Below, in pieces: positions 43,357 through 53,187 of a DNA stretch of 64,000 bases. Numbering within the stretch: position 1 is the stretch's first letter; every line of letters starts with the position of its first letter. Below the pieces are notes generated by a model. That model ran no database searches and was not told the origin of the DNA. It was given only the letters and a program-made list of their open reading frames with translations. Position numbers and translations under genes: made by a program. This stretch comes from Phocaeicola coprocola DSM 17136 (GTDB taxonomy: Bacteria > Bacteroidota > Bacteroidia > Bacteroidales > Bacteroidaceae): NCBI RefSeq assembly GCF_000154845.1, contig NZ_DS981510.1, forward strand, positions 1 to 64,000, read 5' to 3'.

Positions 43357-44352
43357 ATGAAAGAAATACTCATACGGCTTTTTGCTCACGAAGAGCTCTC
43401 GCACGAAGAGGCATGCAATCTGATGAAAGGCATCACACGTGGCGACTACAATGAAGCGCAGATTGCTTCGCTGCTCACCGTATTCCAGATGCGTGGAATA
43501 AAAGTAAACGAACTCACCGGATTTCGTGAGGCATTGCTGACAACACGTGTTCCGGTAGATTTCTCCGATTTCCAGCCAATAGACATTGTCGGTACAGGAG
43601 GTGACGGAAAAAATACGTTTAATATCTCTACTTGTGCCTGTTTCATCGTTGCCGGAGCCGGATATGCCGTAGCCAAACACGGAAATTACGGCGCAACCTC
43701 AGTAAGTGGAGCGAGCAACGTAATGGAACAGCACGGGGTGAAATTTACCAACGATGAAAGTAAACTTCGCCGTTCCATCGAAACATGCGGCATGGCATAC
43801 CTGCATGCCCCTCTCTTCAATCCGGCCATGAAAACGGTTGCTCCGGTACGGAAAGCTCTGCAAGTACGAACATTGTTCAATCTGCTAGGTCCGCTTGTAA
43901 ACCCATGTCTGCCGGCCTTTCAGCTGCTAGGTGTGGCCGATCTTCCCCAAATGCGGTTATACACCAATACCTTGCAGCGTCTGAATATCGGTTTTGCCGT
44001 AGTCAACAATCTCGACGGATATGATGAAATTTCCCTAACCGACGAATTTAAAGTCATGACCAATCGTTATGAAACAATTTACCGTCCCTCAGACCTAGGA
44101 TTTACTATCTCACGAAAGGAAGAATTATACGGCGGAAGAACTCCGGAAGAAGCTGCCAGCATATTCGACAATGTCCTGCAAAACCGTGCTACAAAAGCCC
44201 AGACAGACTGTGTTCTGATAAATGCTTCGTTCGCCATACAAGCCCGCGAGCCACAAAAGCAAATAGAAGAATGCGTATCAATGGCCAGAGAATCACTGGA
44301 AAGCGGACGGGCTTGGAACACATTCTGTAAATTCGTCAGCATGAACAGCTGA
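43357..44352 (+). CDS. trpD: Anthranilate phosphoribosyltransferase
   Basis: 331 residues; DIVGTGGDGKNTFNIST (about 75-91) is the PRPP-binding loop, KHGNYGATSVSGASNVMEQHG and VRKALQVRTLFNLLGPLVNP bind anthranilate. Second step of the pathway. 15 bp after trpG. Confidence 0.96.
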   Translation: MKEILIRLFAHEELSHEEACNLMKGITRGDYNEAQIASLLTVFQMRGIKVNELTGFREALLTTRVPVDFSDFQPIDIVGTGGDGKNTFNISTCACFIVAGAGYAVAKHGNYGATSVSGASNVMEQHGVKFTNDESKLRRSIETCGMAYLHAPLFNPAMKTVAPVRKALQVRTLFNLLGPLVNPCLPAFQLLGVADLPQMRLYTNTLQRLNIGFAVVNNLDGYDEISLTDEFKVMTNRYETIYRPSDLGFTISRKEELYGGRTPEEAASIFDNVLQNRATKAQTDCVLINASFAIQAREPQKQIEECVSMARESLESGRAWNTFCKFVSMNS

Positions 44353-44406
44353 AAACATCCGCACATTTTTATAAAAACATCACCATATTTTATAATAAAC
44401 ATCACC

Positions 44407-45201
44407 ATGAATCAAGATATACTGACCGACATCATCGCCCATAAAAGAAAAGAAATCGCCATACAGGAAGCTGCTGTTTCGGCTTCGTTCCTCGAGAACC
44501 ATATTGGAGGAACTACCGTTACACGCAGCATGAAACAAAGTCTGACAGCCTCATCCACAGGCATCATTGCCGAGTTCAAACGCAGGTCGCCATCGAAAGG
44601 ATGGATAAACCGTGAAGCCGACGCATCGATCGTGCCTCACAGCTACGAACTGGCAGGAGCTGCTGCATTGTCTATTCTGACAGACGAACTGTTTTTCGGT
44701 GGGTCATTGAAAGACATTCGTAATGCCCGTCCTACGGTAAATATCCCTGTGTTGCGCAAGGACTTTATCATCAGCCGATACCAGTTACTGCAAGCCAAAG
44801 TGGCACAAGCTGACGCCGTGCTGCTAATAGCCGCAGCACTTAGCAAAGACGAATGTATGAGCTTGGCAAAAGAAGCACATGCATTACAACTGGAAGTATT
44901 ACTCGAAATCCATACCGAACAAGAAACAGACTATATAAACGAATATGTCGACATGATAGGAGTAAACAACCGCAACCTGGGAACGTTTCATACCGATACG
45001 GAGAACTCCTTTCGCCTTGCAGAGAAATTTCCCAAAGATAAAGTTCTGGTTTCGGAGAGTGGCATTTCCAACCCTGAAACAGTCATCAAGCTACGTGAAG
45101 CCGGTTTCCGAGGTTTCCTTATCGGAGAGAATTTTATGAAAACCGAAAATCCCGGAAAAGCTTTAAATGAGTTTATAAACCAACTTCAATCTGCCTTATG
45201 A
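44407..45201 (+). CDS. trpC: Indole-3-glycerol phosphate synthase
   Basis: 264 residues, TIM barrel: IIAEFKRRSPSKGWI carries the catalytic Lys, VLRKDFII and GVNNRNLGTF, VSESGI and GFLIGENFM bind phosphate. The stop overlaps the trpF start as ATGA. A 12-bp direct repeat (AAACATCACCAT at 44375 and 44397) lies just before its start. Confidence 0.96.
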   Translation: MNQDILTDIIAHKRKEIAIQEAAVSASFLENHIGGTTVTRSMKQSLTASSTGIIAEFKRRSPSKGWINREADASIVPHSYELAGAAALSILTDELFFGGSLKDIRNARPTVNIPVLRKDFIISRYQLLQAKVAQADAVLLIAAALSKDECMSLAKEAHALQLEVLLEIHTEQETDYINEYVDMIGVNNRNLGTFHTDTENSFRLAEKFPKDKVLVSESGISNPETVIKLREAGFRGFLIGENFMKTENPGKALNEFINQLQSAL

Positions 45202-45818
45202 TAGTAAAAGTATGCGGCATGCGGCAGCCTGAAAACATCAGAGCAGTGGAACAGGCAGGAGCCAACTGGATAGGATTGATCTGTTACGACCGTTCGCCCC
45301 GTTTTGTTTCATCGGTTCCTTCATATCTTCCGCAACACTCAAAACGTATAGGAGTTTTTGTCAATGAAGATTATGCAGGCATTACACATCGTGCACACGA
45401 GCTGAGCCTTGACTATCTGCAACTGCATGGCAAAGAAACACCTGAGCTATGTAAAAAGCTGCATGAAGAAGGTTTCAGACTTATCAAGGCTTTCGCCCTT
45501 CGAAAAGCATCCGATTTGGAGTGTACCTATGCATATGCTCCTTACTGTGATTATTTCCTTTTCGACACTCCCTGTCATGGATATGGAGGTTCAGGACAAT
45601 CTTTCGACTGGAGTATATTGGGAAATTACAAAGGTGACACTCCTTTCCTCTTAAGCGGAGGCATACGTCCGGAAAGCTTGCCTGCCCTATCCGGTTTCCA
45701 TCATCCACGCTGGGCCGGCATTGACCTGAACAGTGGATTTGAAACTGCTCCGGCACAAAAAGACGCAAAGCAACTAGCTTCTTTTATCGAACAATTCAGA
45801 CTATTAACCAACAAATAA
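45198..45818 (+). CDS. trpF: Phosphoribosylanthranilate isomerase
   Basis: 206 residues; KVCGMRQPENI with the catalytic Cys (about 6), LQLHGKE, the catalytic Asp in FLFDTPCHGYGGSG and LSGGIRPES are family motifs. Translationally coupled to trpC by a 4-bp ATGA overlap; separate from TrpC, unlike in E. coli. Confidence 0.95.
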   Translation: MIVKVCGMRQPENIRAVEQAGANWIGLICYDRSPRFVSSVPSYLPQHSKRIGVFVNEDYAGITHRAHELSLDYLQLHGKETPELCKKLHEEGFRLIKAFALRKASDLECTYAYAPYCDYFLFDTPCHGYGGSGQSFDWSILGNYKGDTPFLLSGGIRPESLPALSGFHHPRWAGIDLNSGFETAPAQKDAKQLASFIEQFRLLTNK

Positions 45819-45830
45819 AAACATATCACT

Positions 45831-46631
45831 ATGAACCGTATTAATGAATTATTTAGTAGAAAACGCCACGATATCCTTTCTTTATATTTCTGTGCCGGAA
45901 GTCCTACACTGGAAGGAACAGCAACAGTAATCAAAACTCTGGAACAAAAGGGAATTGACATGATAGAAATAGGTATTCCGTTCAGTGATCCCATGGCAGA
46001 CGGAGTCGTCATTCAGAATGCAGCTACCCAGGCTTTACGAAATGGAATGACTTTAAGAAAACTCTTCGACCAACTGAAAGAAATTCGTCAGGAAGTAAGT
46101 ATTCCACTTATTCTTATGGGCTACCTGAACCCCATCATGCAATATGGTTTCGATAACTTCTGTAGAAGTTGTCAAAATTGTGGCATAGACGGCGTAATCA
46201 TTCCCGACCTGCCATTTAAAGATTATGTAGAAGAATTCCGCCCTATAGCAGAACGGTATGATTTGCGCATCATCATGCTCATTACTCCCGAAACCAGTGA
46301 AGCACGGGTACGAAAAATAGACCAGCACACTGATGGGTTCATCTACATGGTTTCTTCCGCTGCTACAACCGGAGTTCAAACCAATTTCGATGAAGAAAGG
46401 CAAGCATATTTCTGCCGTATCGAGAATATGCAGCTACGTAATCCACGCATGGTAGGTTTCGGCATATCGAACAAACAAACCTACAAAACAGCTGCTTCAC
46501 ACGCCTCCGGATGTATTATAGGAAGTAAATTTATTACTCTTCTCGACGAAGAACATGGTAATGCAGACCGAGCAACCGAACGTTTGATGCACTTATTAGG
46601 ACGACAAAATTATAAGACATCAAACCCCTAA
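45831..46631 (+). CDS. trpA: Tryptophan synthase alpha chain
   Basis: 266 residues, TIM barrel: catalytic Glu in DMIEIGIPFSDPMADG (Glu 45 or nearby), Asp in GVIIPDLPF, and the phosphate site GFGISNKQ. Releases indole from indole-3-glycerol phosphate and channels it to TrpB. Last gene of the operon; I see no strong terminator after it, only a weak A/T hairpin near 46684-46705. Confidence 0.95.
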   Translation: MNRINELFSRKRHDILSLYFCAGSPTLEGTATVIKTLEQKGIDMIEIGIPFSDPMADGVVIQNAATQALRNGMTLRKLFDQLKEIRQEVSIPLILMGYLNPIMQYGFDNFCRSCQNCGIDGVIIPDLPFKDYVEEFRPIAERYDLRIIMLITPETSEARVRKIDQHTDGFIYMVSSAATTGVQTNFDEERQAYFCRIENMQLRNPRMVGFGISNKQTYKTAASHASGCIIGSKFITLLDEEHGNADRATERLMHLLGRQNYKTSNP

Positions 46632-46717
46632 AATGATAAAAGTGAAACCATGAAAAGGGATAATTAATTGATTTATCACATAAAAACAATCATTTTGTTG
46701 TTTTCTTTCCCCAATTG

Positions 46718-46749
46718 TTGCATGGTTAGAACTCTTTTTACTATCTTTG
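46718..46749 (+). promoter_or_regulatory. Promoter of the asparaginase gene
   Basis: TTG (46718-46720), 21 bp, then TATCTTTG (46742-46749); the start codon follows 26 bp later. Confidence 0.75.
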
Positions 46750-46775
46750 TGACAAATTAAGCAATATACACTAAC

Positions 46776-47825
46776 ATGATAAAGCCAGATTATCCTTCCG
46801 TTTTGCTAATCTATACCGGAGGTACGATTGGAATGATTGAAAATCCGGAAACAGGAGCACTGGAAGCCTTCAATTTTGACCAACTTCAAGAAAACGTTCC
46901 GGAACTAAAACGTTTTAATTATCGTATATCCTCTTATCAGTTCAACCCTCCTATTGACTCTTCCGATATGGAACCGGCTTTGTGGAGCAAATTAGTAAAA
47001 ATCATTCATTACAATTACGATAATTTCGACGGCTTTGTCATTCTGCACGGAACGGATACTATGGCTTACACGGCATCGGCACTGAGCTTCATGCTGGAAA
47101 ACTTGAGCAAACCTGTTATTCTGACCGGAAGTCAGTTGCCTATCGGAGTGTTACGTACTGACGGTAAGGAAAACCTGATCACTTCCATTGAAATAGCAGC
47201 TGCCAAGTATCCGGACGGACGGGCAATAGTTCCTGAAGTGTGTATTTTCTTCGAAAATCTTCTGCTGCGAGGAAATCGTACAACCAAAATCAATGCAGAA
47301 AACTTCAATGCATTCCGTTCGTACAACTATCCCCCACTGGCTACAGCAGGTATACATATCAAGTATGAATACGACCGTATCCGGAAAGCAGACTTGAATC
47401 TTCCGATGCATCCTCATTATGTATTCGATACAAATGTGCTTATTCTCACCATATTCCCCGGCATCCAAGAAAATGTAGTAAGTAATGTTTTCCGTATACC
47501 GGGATTAAAAGCAGTGGTACTGAAAACATATGGTTCGGGAAATGCTCCGCAAAAACCTTGGTTTATCCGCTTGTTGAAAGAAGCTACCCAACGAGGCATT
47601 GTCATCGTAAACATTTCACAGTGTCCTGCAGGTATGGTAGAAATGGCACGTTATGAAACCGGCCTTCATCTTTTAGATGCAGGTGTCATCAGTGGATTTG
47701 ATGCTACTGTAGAAAGTGTCCTAACCAAGCTAATGTTCCTGTTCGGACATAACCTGACCCCAAAAGAAGTACGGAACGAAATGAACCGTTCCATTGCCGG
47801 AGAATTTACGCGTCCTGAATTGTAA
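46776..47825 (+). CDS. ansA: Type I (cytoplasmic) L-asparaginase
   Basis: 349 residues without signal peptide. YTGGTIGM (about 13-20) and HGTDTMAYTASAL (about 90-102) hold the two catalytic Thr sites; ILTGSQLPIG is conserved too. Hydrolyses asparagine to aspartate and ammonia. Own promoter; rprY follows 78 bp downstream. Confidence 0.94.
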   Translation: MIKPDYPSVLLIYTGGTIGMIENPETGALEAFNFDQLQENVPELKRFNYRISSYQFNPPIDSSDMEPALWSKLVKIIHYNYDNFDGFVILHGTDTMAYTASALSFMLENLSKPVILTGSQLPIGVLRTDGKENLITSIEIAAAKYPDGRAIVPEVCIFFENLLLRGNRTTKINAENFNAFRSYNYPPLATAGIHIKYEYDRIRKADLNLPMHPHYVFDTNVLILTIFPGIQENVVSNVFRIPGLKAVVLKTYGSGNAPQKPWFIRLLKEATQRGIVIVNISQCPAGMVEMARYETGLHLLDAGVISGFDATVESVLTKLMFLFGHNLTPKEVRNEMNRSIAGEFTRPEL

Positions 47826-47869
47826 TATTTTTGTAATACCTATTTCATCGTGGCGAAACAAAAAAGCAT

Positions 47870-47877
47870 CACTTTTG
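47870..47877 (+). promoter_or_regulatory. Possible -7 box of rprY
   Basis: CACTTTTG, one base off TAnnTTTG, 26 bp before the ATG at 47904. If real, it rules out the longer GTG start at 47850. Confidence 0.35.
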
Positions 47878-47903
47878 CAGCAACTAATTATAACAAAAGC
47901 ACT

Positions 47904-48590
47904 ATGAACGATTATCGTATTCTTGTTGTAGACGATGAAGAAGACCTTTGCGAGATTCTGAAGTTCAATCTTGAGATGGAAGGGTATACGGTAGATACAG
48001 CTTATTCTGCCGAAGAAGCATTGAAACTAGACATCACACAATACAATTTGTTGCTGCTAGATGTGATGATGGGAGAAATATCTGGTTTCAAAATGGCGCG
48101 CATGTTGAAAGCTAATAAGGATACAGCCGAAATTCCTATTATTTTCATTACCGCAAAAGATACTGAAAACGATACAATCACAGGATTTAACCTGGGAGCA
48201 GATGACTATATCTCGAAACCATTCTCATTGCGTGAGGTAATCATGCGTGTGAAAGCGGTATTACGCCGCACGGCAGGTGTACAGATAAAAGAAGAAGAAC
48301 AGCTTCAATACAAGGGGCTCGTTATAAATATACCTCAGAAGAAAGTCACGATAGACGGAGAGGAAACTTCGTTGACTAAAAAAGAATTTGAAATATTATT
48401 GCTGCTGCTACAAAATCAGGGACGAGTATTTTCACGCGAAGATATTCTGGCAAAAGTATGGAATGACGAAGTGTATGTACTCGATCGTACCATAGACGTA
48501 AATATCACCCGTTTACGCAAAAAGATAGGCAGCTACGGCAAATACATAGTAACCCGTTTAGGATATGGTTACTGTTTCGAATGTGAATAA
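47904..48590 (+). CDS. rprY: OmpR-type response regulator RprY
   Basis: 228 residues: receiver domain with acidic pocket DDEED and phospho-acceptor Asp 53 in LLLLDVMMG, Lys in ISKPFS, then an OmpR winged helix (about 130-228, RTIDVNITRLRKKIG). Its sequence and its pairing with the kinase downstream match RprY of Bacteroides fragilis. The ATG at 47904 begins the receiver domain directly (MNDYRILVVDDE), so it is preferred over an upstream GTG. Confidence 0.88.
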   Translation: MNDYRILVVDDEEDLCEILKFNLEMEGYTVDTAYSAEEALKLDITQYNLLLLDVMMGEISGFKMARMLKANKDTAEIPIIFITAKDTENDTITGFNLGADDYISKPFSLREVIMRVKAVLRRTAGVQIKEEEQLQYKGLVINIPQKKVTIDGEETSLTKKEFEILLLLLQNQGRVFSREDILAKVWNDEVYVLDRTIDVNITRLRKKIGSYGKYIVTRLGYGYCFECE

Positions 48591-48605
48591 TTCTATAAAA
48601 CTATC

Positions 48606-50393
48606 ATGACTAAACTTTCATATCGTTTATTACCATTCAACAAACGGCTTTTTCTTTCAGTCATCACTTTGTTTCTCGCTTTTGCTGTCTGCTTTATGCT
48701 GTTTCAGTATCAGCGCGAAAAGTCATACAAAAGTGAACTGCTGAATACACAGTTGCAGAACTATAATGCGCAATTATATGATTTTATCAGCGAAAACGAT
48801 AATTTCAGCGTAGATACTTTGCAACACTATGTTACTACGCATATGATTCCTAACCTGCGGGTAACACTTATCACTTCCAAAGGTGAAGTGCTTTACGACA
48901 ATACCCAAAAAGATATCAGACAGTTTAAGAATCATAGCTCGCGCAAAGAAGTACAAGATGCCCTGATGTACGGCAGTGGATATTCTATCAGCCGTTACTC
49001 AGAAAGTCTGAACGGAGAAGAATTTTTTTATTCGGCACGTTATTATCCGGCCAAACAAATAATAATACGCTCAGCCCTTCCTTACAATGTAAGTCTGAGC
49101 GAACATCTGCGTGCTGATTCCGGATTCATCTGGTTTACTATTATCATCAGTTTGATACTGATGTCTATCTTCTATCGTTTTACTCATAAACTGGGAACTT
49201 CTATCACCCAGTTGCAGCAATTTGCATTAAAGGCTGACCGAAACGAACCGATAGATCTTGATATTCTGGAATCATTCCCAAAGAATGAACTTGGAGAAAT
49301 ATCACAACATATCATCAAGATATACAAACGACTGCATCGGGCTAAGGAAGCACTGTATATCGAACGTGAAAAACTGATATCGCATTTACAGACATCACAC
49401 GAGGGATTGGGAGTATTTACCCGCGAACGAAACGAAATTCTGGTAAATAACCTGCTTACTCAATATGCAAATACGATATCCGACCATAACCTGACTTCTA
49501 CCGAAGAAGTTTTCTCCATTCCGGAACTGGCTCCTATCACGGATTTCCTGAACCGAAACGAAGGAAATTTTCATAAGGAAGAAAAAAGATTTTCACTGCA
49601 TATCGACAAAAACGCACGTTCGTTCTCAGTAGAATGTATTATTTTTCAGGATCACGCCTTCGAAATTTCCATCATAGACGTGACGCAGGAAGAAGAACAG
49701 GCTCGACTGAAACGCCAGCTTACACAAAACATCGCTCATGAGCTGAAAACTCCAGTGAGCAGTATACAGGGATATCTGGAAACAATTTTGAATAACCCTA
49801 ACATTACACCAGCTACCATGCATACGTTCTTGGAACGAAGTTACGCACAGAGTAACCGCTTGACTATACTTTTACGGGATATTTCTGTACTAACACGTAT
49901 GGATGAAGCTCCACATCTGGTAGAAATAGAAACAGTCAACCTGAGCAAGTTGATAGAAAACATGTTGAATGAAGTAGCATTGGGATTGGAAGAAAAACAA
50001 ATAAAAGTTGTAAACAAACTTCCTTTCAACCTGATACTGACCGGAAACAACTCGCTGATTTATTCTATTTTCCGTAACCTGATGGATAATGCTATTGCTT
50101 ATGCCGGTACGAACATAACAGTTACAATCAACTGCTTCCGTGAAGATGAAAAATTTTATTATTTCAGCTTTTCCGATACGGGAGTTGGAGTTCCGGAAGA
50201 ACATCTGAACCGTTTGTTCGAACGCTTCTACCGAGTAGACAAGGGACGTTCAAGAAAACTGGGAGGAACCGGACTGGGACTTGCCATCGTTAAAAATGCC
50301 GTCTTGTTCCACGGAGGAACTATCTTCGCCAAGAACAATCCTCATGGTGGACTTGAGTTCGTCTTTACTCTACAAAAAAACAAAGAGGCGTAA
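48606..50393 (+). CDS. rprX: Sensor histidine kinase RprX
   Basis: 595 residues: two membrane helices (about 14-35 and 172-191) enclosing a periplasmic sensor domain, HAMP-like linker, a PAS-like region (about 255-360), HisKA with phospho-His 378 in QNIAHELKTP, and HATPase with N box (RNLMDNAIAYA) and G boxes (DTGVGVP, GGTGLGL). Starts 15 bp after rprY. First described with RprY in B. fragilis. Its last codons fall inside a 16-bp tandem repeat. Confidence 0.9.
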   Translation: MTKLSYRLLPFNKRLFLSVITLFLAFAVCFMLFQYQREKSYKSELLNTQLQNYNAQLYDFISENDNFSVDTLQHYVTTHMIPNLRVTLITSKGEVLYDNTQKDIRQFKNHSSRKEVQDALMYGSGYSISRYSESLNGEEFFYSARYYPAKQIIIRSALPYNVSLSEHLRADSGFIWFTIIISLILMSIFYRFTHKLGTSITQLQQFALKADRNEPIDLDILESFPKNELGEISQHIIKIYKRLHRAKEALYIEREKLISHLQTSHEGLGVFTRERNEILVNNLLTQYANTISDHNLTSTEEVFSIPELAPITDFLNRNEGNFHKEEKRFSLHIDKNARSFSVECIIFQDHAFEISIIDVTQEEEQARLKRQLTQNIAHELKTPVSSIQGYLETILNNPNITPATMHTFLERSYAQSNRLTILLRDISVLTRMDEAPHLVEIETVNLSKLIENMLNEVALGLEEKQIKVVNKLPFNLILTGNNSLIYSIFRNLMDNAIAYAGTNITVTINCFREDEKFYYFSFSDTGVGVPEEHLNRLFERFYRVDKGRSRKLGGTGLGLAIVKNAVLFHGGTIFAKNNPHGGLEFVFTLQKNKEA

Positions 50394-50418
50394 AAACAAA
50401 GAGGCGTAAAAACAAAGA
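50376..50418. repeat. 16-bp tandem repeat across the rprX stop codon
   Basis: AAAAACAAAGAGGCGT occurs twice in direct succession (50376-50391, 50392-50407) with a partial third unit. The stop TAA begins at the junction (50391), so extra copies would not change the protein. Confidence 0.8.
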
Positions 50419-50446
50419 AAACATATCAATCTATATTTAAAAAAGC

Positions 50447-50498
50447 TAAGGCTGCTTTCAACTGATTATCATACAGTTAAAAGCAGCCTTATTTTTTA
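50447..50498. terminator. Bidirectional terminator between rprX and the phosphopantetheinyl transferase gene
   Basis: TAAGGCTGCTTT and AAAGCAGCCTTA, extended by AACTG/CAGTT after one mismatch, form a 17-bp stem; TTTTTT follows on the plus strand and a T-rich tract on the minus strand. Confidence 0.88.
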
Positions 50499-50616
50499 TC
50501 CAAAACTTCAGCATATCTTCATCAAAACTTCTCGATATTTTTCTAAAAATCGTACAAATGTCAGAGAAATTTGTACGAAAAATTACTGAAACTTCCTGAC
50601 ATATATATCATAAGAA

Positions 50617-51243
50617 TTAACGATCCAGCACACACCAGGTGCAAACAAAATCAGGGGAAGCTATATAATGTATATCAAAATGAATTTGTGAAGAAGTTCG
50701 CAACTCGTGCCCCTCACATCTGCCGTCCGTCTGAAGCTGGAATGGAACAATACGAAGATGCTCCAGAAAATCAACTCCTTGTTCATCGAGCAACTTATAC
50801 ATGGTTTCTTTTGCCGACCACTGGACAAGCAGATAAGCTGTATCGGATGAATGGCGAAGTTCGCCCGGATACATAAACCGACCGGCAACTTTCCGAACAC
50901 GATTGGAAATATACTCGATATCAACTCCTACTTCGTATGTAGCATGGAGCCCAACAGCAACATATCCTCGCGTATGAGAGATTGTAATATGAAAACTTCC
51001 GTCGGTCAAAAATGGCTTTCCTGAAGAATAATGAGAAATATGTTTTTCTTCTCCACAAACAGCACGAAGTAATACCCGCACAGCAAGATATTCCAACTGG
51101 CGTGCCTCCGACTTCAACTGCGACAATTCTTCATCGTATGGCAAAGAAGCAACCAGCATTTTTCTCAACTCTTCGGCAGTTTCCTCAACGCGCCAGATAG
51201 CGAATAAAGCTCCGTTTTCAATCCACTTTTTAAGAAGAGGCAT
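50617..51243 (-). CDS. 4'-Phosphopantetheinyl transferase (Sfp/AcpT type)
   Basis: 208 residues. VGVDIEYI (Asp 108, Glu 110) and WSAKETMYKLL (about 142-152) are the Mg2+ and CoA binding motifs. Transfers phosphopantetheine from CoA to acyl or peptidyl carrier proteins. Its start is 6 bp after the gldE stop, so it is the last gene of mutY-ssb-gldE-PPTase. Confidence 0.9.
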   Translation of the reverse strand: MPLLKKWIENGALFAIWRVEETAEELRKMLVASLPYDEELSQLKSEARQLEYLAVRVLLRAVCGEEKHISHYSSGKPFLTDGSFHITISHTRGYVAVGLHATYEVGVDIEYISNRVRKVAGRFMYPGELRHSSDTAYLLVQWSAKETMYKLLDEQGVDFLEHLRIVPFQLQTDGRCEGHELRTSSQIHFDIHYIASPDFVCTWCVLDR

Positions 51244-51249
51244 AGATGA

Positions 51250-52602
51250 TCAATCTTTCTTTTCCTTACTTGTATTCATTCCTACAGTGACTTTCACCTT
51301 TACTATACGACGAACATCCATTTCGAGGATTTCAAAACGGTAACGGTCATAATTTATTACTTCATGCAGAACGGGAAACTCTCCTTTCAACTCCAGCAAC
51401 AGTCCAGCCAATGTATCGGCATCTCCAGCTACTGCTTCAAAATCATCCGGATTGATTTCTGCCAGTTTATAGAAGTCGGAAAGCAAAGTCTTTCCTTCAA
51501 AGATATATACGTTCTCCGAAATCTTCACATAGGTACGTTCTTCTTCATCGTACTCATCGTTTATCTCACCCACGATTTCTTCGATAATATCTTCCATCGT
51601 CACAATGCCCGATGTTCCTCCAAATTCATCTACCACGATGGCAATATGAATTTTGTTGGCCTGAAAATCGCGAAGCAAATCGTCTATCATCTTCGTTTCA
51701 GGGACAAAAAACGCCGGACGTATCAAATTCTGCCATTTAAAGTCGGCTCCTTTATCCAAATAAGGGAGCAAGTCTTTGATATATAAAACACCTTTAATGT
51801 TATCGCGCGACTCTTCATATACGGGTATTCTGGAATAAGCATTTTCCACGATGCATTTTATAACCTCCGGAAAGGGAGTGTTTATTTCCAGATCTACAAT
51901 ATCAAGTCTTGAAGTCATGACTTCTTCTGCTGTTTCCTCACCAAAACGAATAATGCCTTTCAGCATATTGCTTTCTTCGGATATTTCATTCTTGTCGGTC
52001 AGCTCTAAAGCCTGCGACAGTTCATCGACCGAGAGATTGGGAACCTTACGTTTTTTGGTAAGCTTGTTTATCAAAAAAGTGGAATGTACCAGCAAATTCG
52101 ACACGGGCTTAAAAACAGAACGCAACAGATAAACAACCGGTGCTGCTTTACGGCAAAATTTCAACGTATTTTGTGCAGAATATATTTTCGGCATGATTTC
52201 CCCGAAAAGCAACAACAGAAAAGTAAGCACAACCGTTATGAGCAAAAACTCAAGTAACTGAGCATCGCCAAAATCTATCACGCTGGCAAAAAAGAAATTG
52301 CACAACATGATTATTGTTACATTGACAAAGTTATTCGAAATAAGAATGGTAGCAAGCAAACGTTCCGAATCATCAAGCAAAGCTCTAATGCGTGAATCAG
52401 AAGGATGCTCATTTTCATCCACCTTACTCAGATCGGAAGGGGACAACGAAAAAAAAGCGATTTCGGATGCCGAAACAAAACCAGAAGCATACAATAATAG
52501 AATTGCAAGAATCAATGCAATTATAGCCCCCATAGAAGGGGGAACGACGGTCACTCCGTCACATAAATCCTGTAAGTAGGATATACACGAGTCAGGGTCC
52601 AA
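51250..52602 (-). CDS. gldE: GldE-type CNNM/CBS membrane protein
   Basis: 450 residues: about three to four N-terminal membrane helices (CNNM/DUF21 domain, about 25-190), two CBS domains (about 205-335, SRLDIVDLEI and VDEFGGTSGIVTMEDIIEEIVGEI) and a C-terminal CorC_HlyC domain. In gliding Bacteroidota GldE accompanies gliding proteins; in non-motile Bacteroides its role is unclear, possibly ion transport or envelope function. The frame begins with TTG at 52602; the next ATG (52533) is directly before helix 1. I keep the longer form because this N-terminus looks conserved in memory of related proteins. Confidence 0.85.
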   Translation of the reverse strand: MDPDSCISYLQDLCDGVTVVPPSMGAIIALILAILLLYASGFVSASEIAFFSLSPSDLSKVDENEHPSDSRIRALLDDSERLLATILISNNFVNVTIIMLCNFFFASVIDFGDAQLLEFLLITVVLTFLLLLFGEIMPKIYSAQNTLKFCRKAAPVVYLLRSVFKPVSNLLVHSTFLINKLTKKRKVPNLSVDELSQALELTDKNEISEESNMLKGIIRFGEETAEEVMTSRLDIVDLEINTPFPEVIKCIVENAYSRIPVYEESRDNIKGVLYIKDLLPYLDKGADFKWQNLIRPAFFVPETKMIDDLLRDFQANKIHIAIVVDEFGGTSGIVTMEDIIEEIVGEINDEYDEEERTYVKISENVYIFEGKTLLSDFYKLAEINPDDFEAVAGDADTLAGLLLELKGEFPVLHEVINYDRYRFEILEMDVRRIVKVKVTVGMNTSKEKKD

Positions 52603-52727
52603 GGAATAAATATTTAGTTAAACATCAATTTTCTTTTTTCTCTTTCGCCGCAAGTCTGTACTGTCTGAAATATCTTATACAAGTAATATACCAGACTATG
52701 CCGCTTACGGAGAAAGAGCATTCGGCT

Positions 52728-53174
52728 TTAGAACGGCAAATCATCGGAAGCGTCAGCCGTTTGTACCGCTTGTGCCGATGAAGGCTGCTGAGGAGCGACA
52801 CCCGGCTGCATTGGCTGTTGTGCCGTGCCAGCCTGAGTTGTACGCGGAGTAAGCATCTCCATATTATCGGCAAAAATCTCTACAATATAACGCTTGATTC
52901 CGTTCTGATCGTCATAAGAACGAGAACGGATTTTTCCTTCAATATACAGTTTGTCACCTTTATGAACATATTTTTCTGCTGTTTCGGCAAGGCCACGCCA
53001 CAAGACAATATTGTGCCATTCTGTACGCTCCGGAACTTGTGTACCGTTCGCCAATGTATAAGCACGGTCTGTCGTAGCCAAGGGGAATGTTGCCACCGCT
53101 ACACCATTATCCAAATAACGTACATCGGGATCCTTTCCCACATTGCCTATCAACTGAACTTTATTTAATGACAT
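52728..53174 (-). CDS. ssb: Single-stranded DNA-binding protein
   Basis: 148 residues: OB fold (about 1-110; LNKVQLIGNVGKDPDVR, EWHNIVLWRGLAE, YIEGKIRSRSYDDQNG), a Gln/Pro/Ala-rich linker and the acidic tip DASDDLPF that recruits partner proteins. It begins 13 bp after the mutY stop. Confidence 0.95.
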   Translation of the reverse strand: MSLNKVQLIGNVGKDPDVRYLDNGVAVATFPLATTDRAYTLANGTQVPERTEWHNIVLWRGLAETAEKYVHKGDKLYIEGKIRSRSYDDQNGIKRYIVEIFADNMEMLTPRTTQAGTAQQPMQPGVAPQQPSSAQAVQTADASDDLPF

Positions 53175-53187
53175 AATTTACTTTCTT

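Noticed and set aside
46684-46705. Weak A/T hairpin AAAACAA/TTGTTTT after trpA as terminator
   Set aside because: Seven A/T-rich pairs without strong T run; too weak to call.
47850-47903. Longer rprY start (GTG at 47850)
   Set aside because: The extra 18 residues precede the receiver domain and cover the likely promoter.
50571-50876. 101-codon plus-strand frame
   Set aside because: Mostly antisense to the phosphopantetheinyl transferase, whose Mg2+ and CoA motifs are complete.
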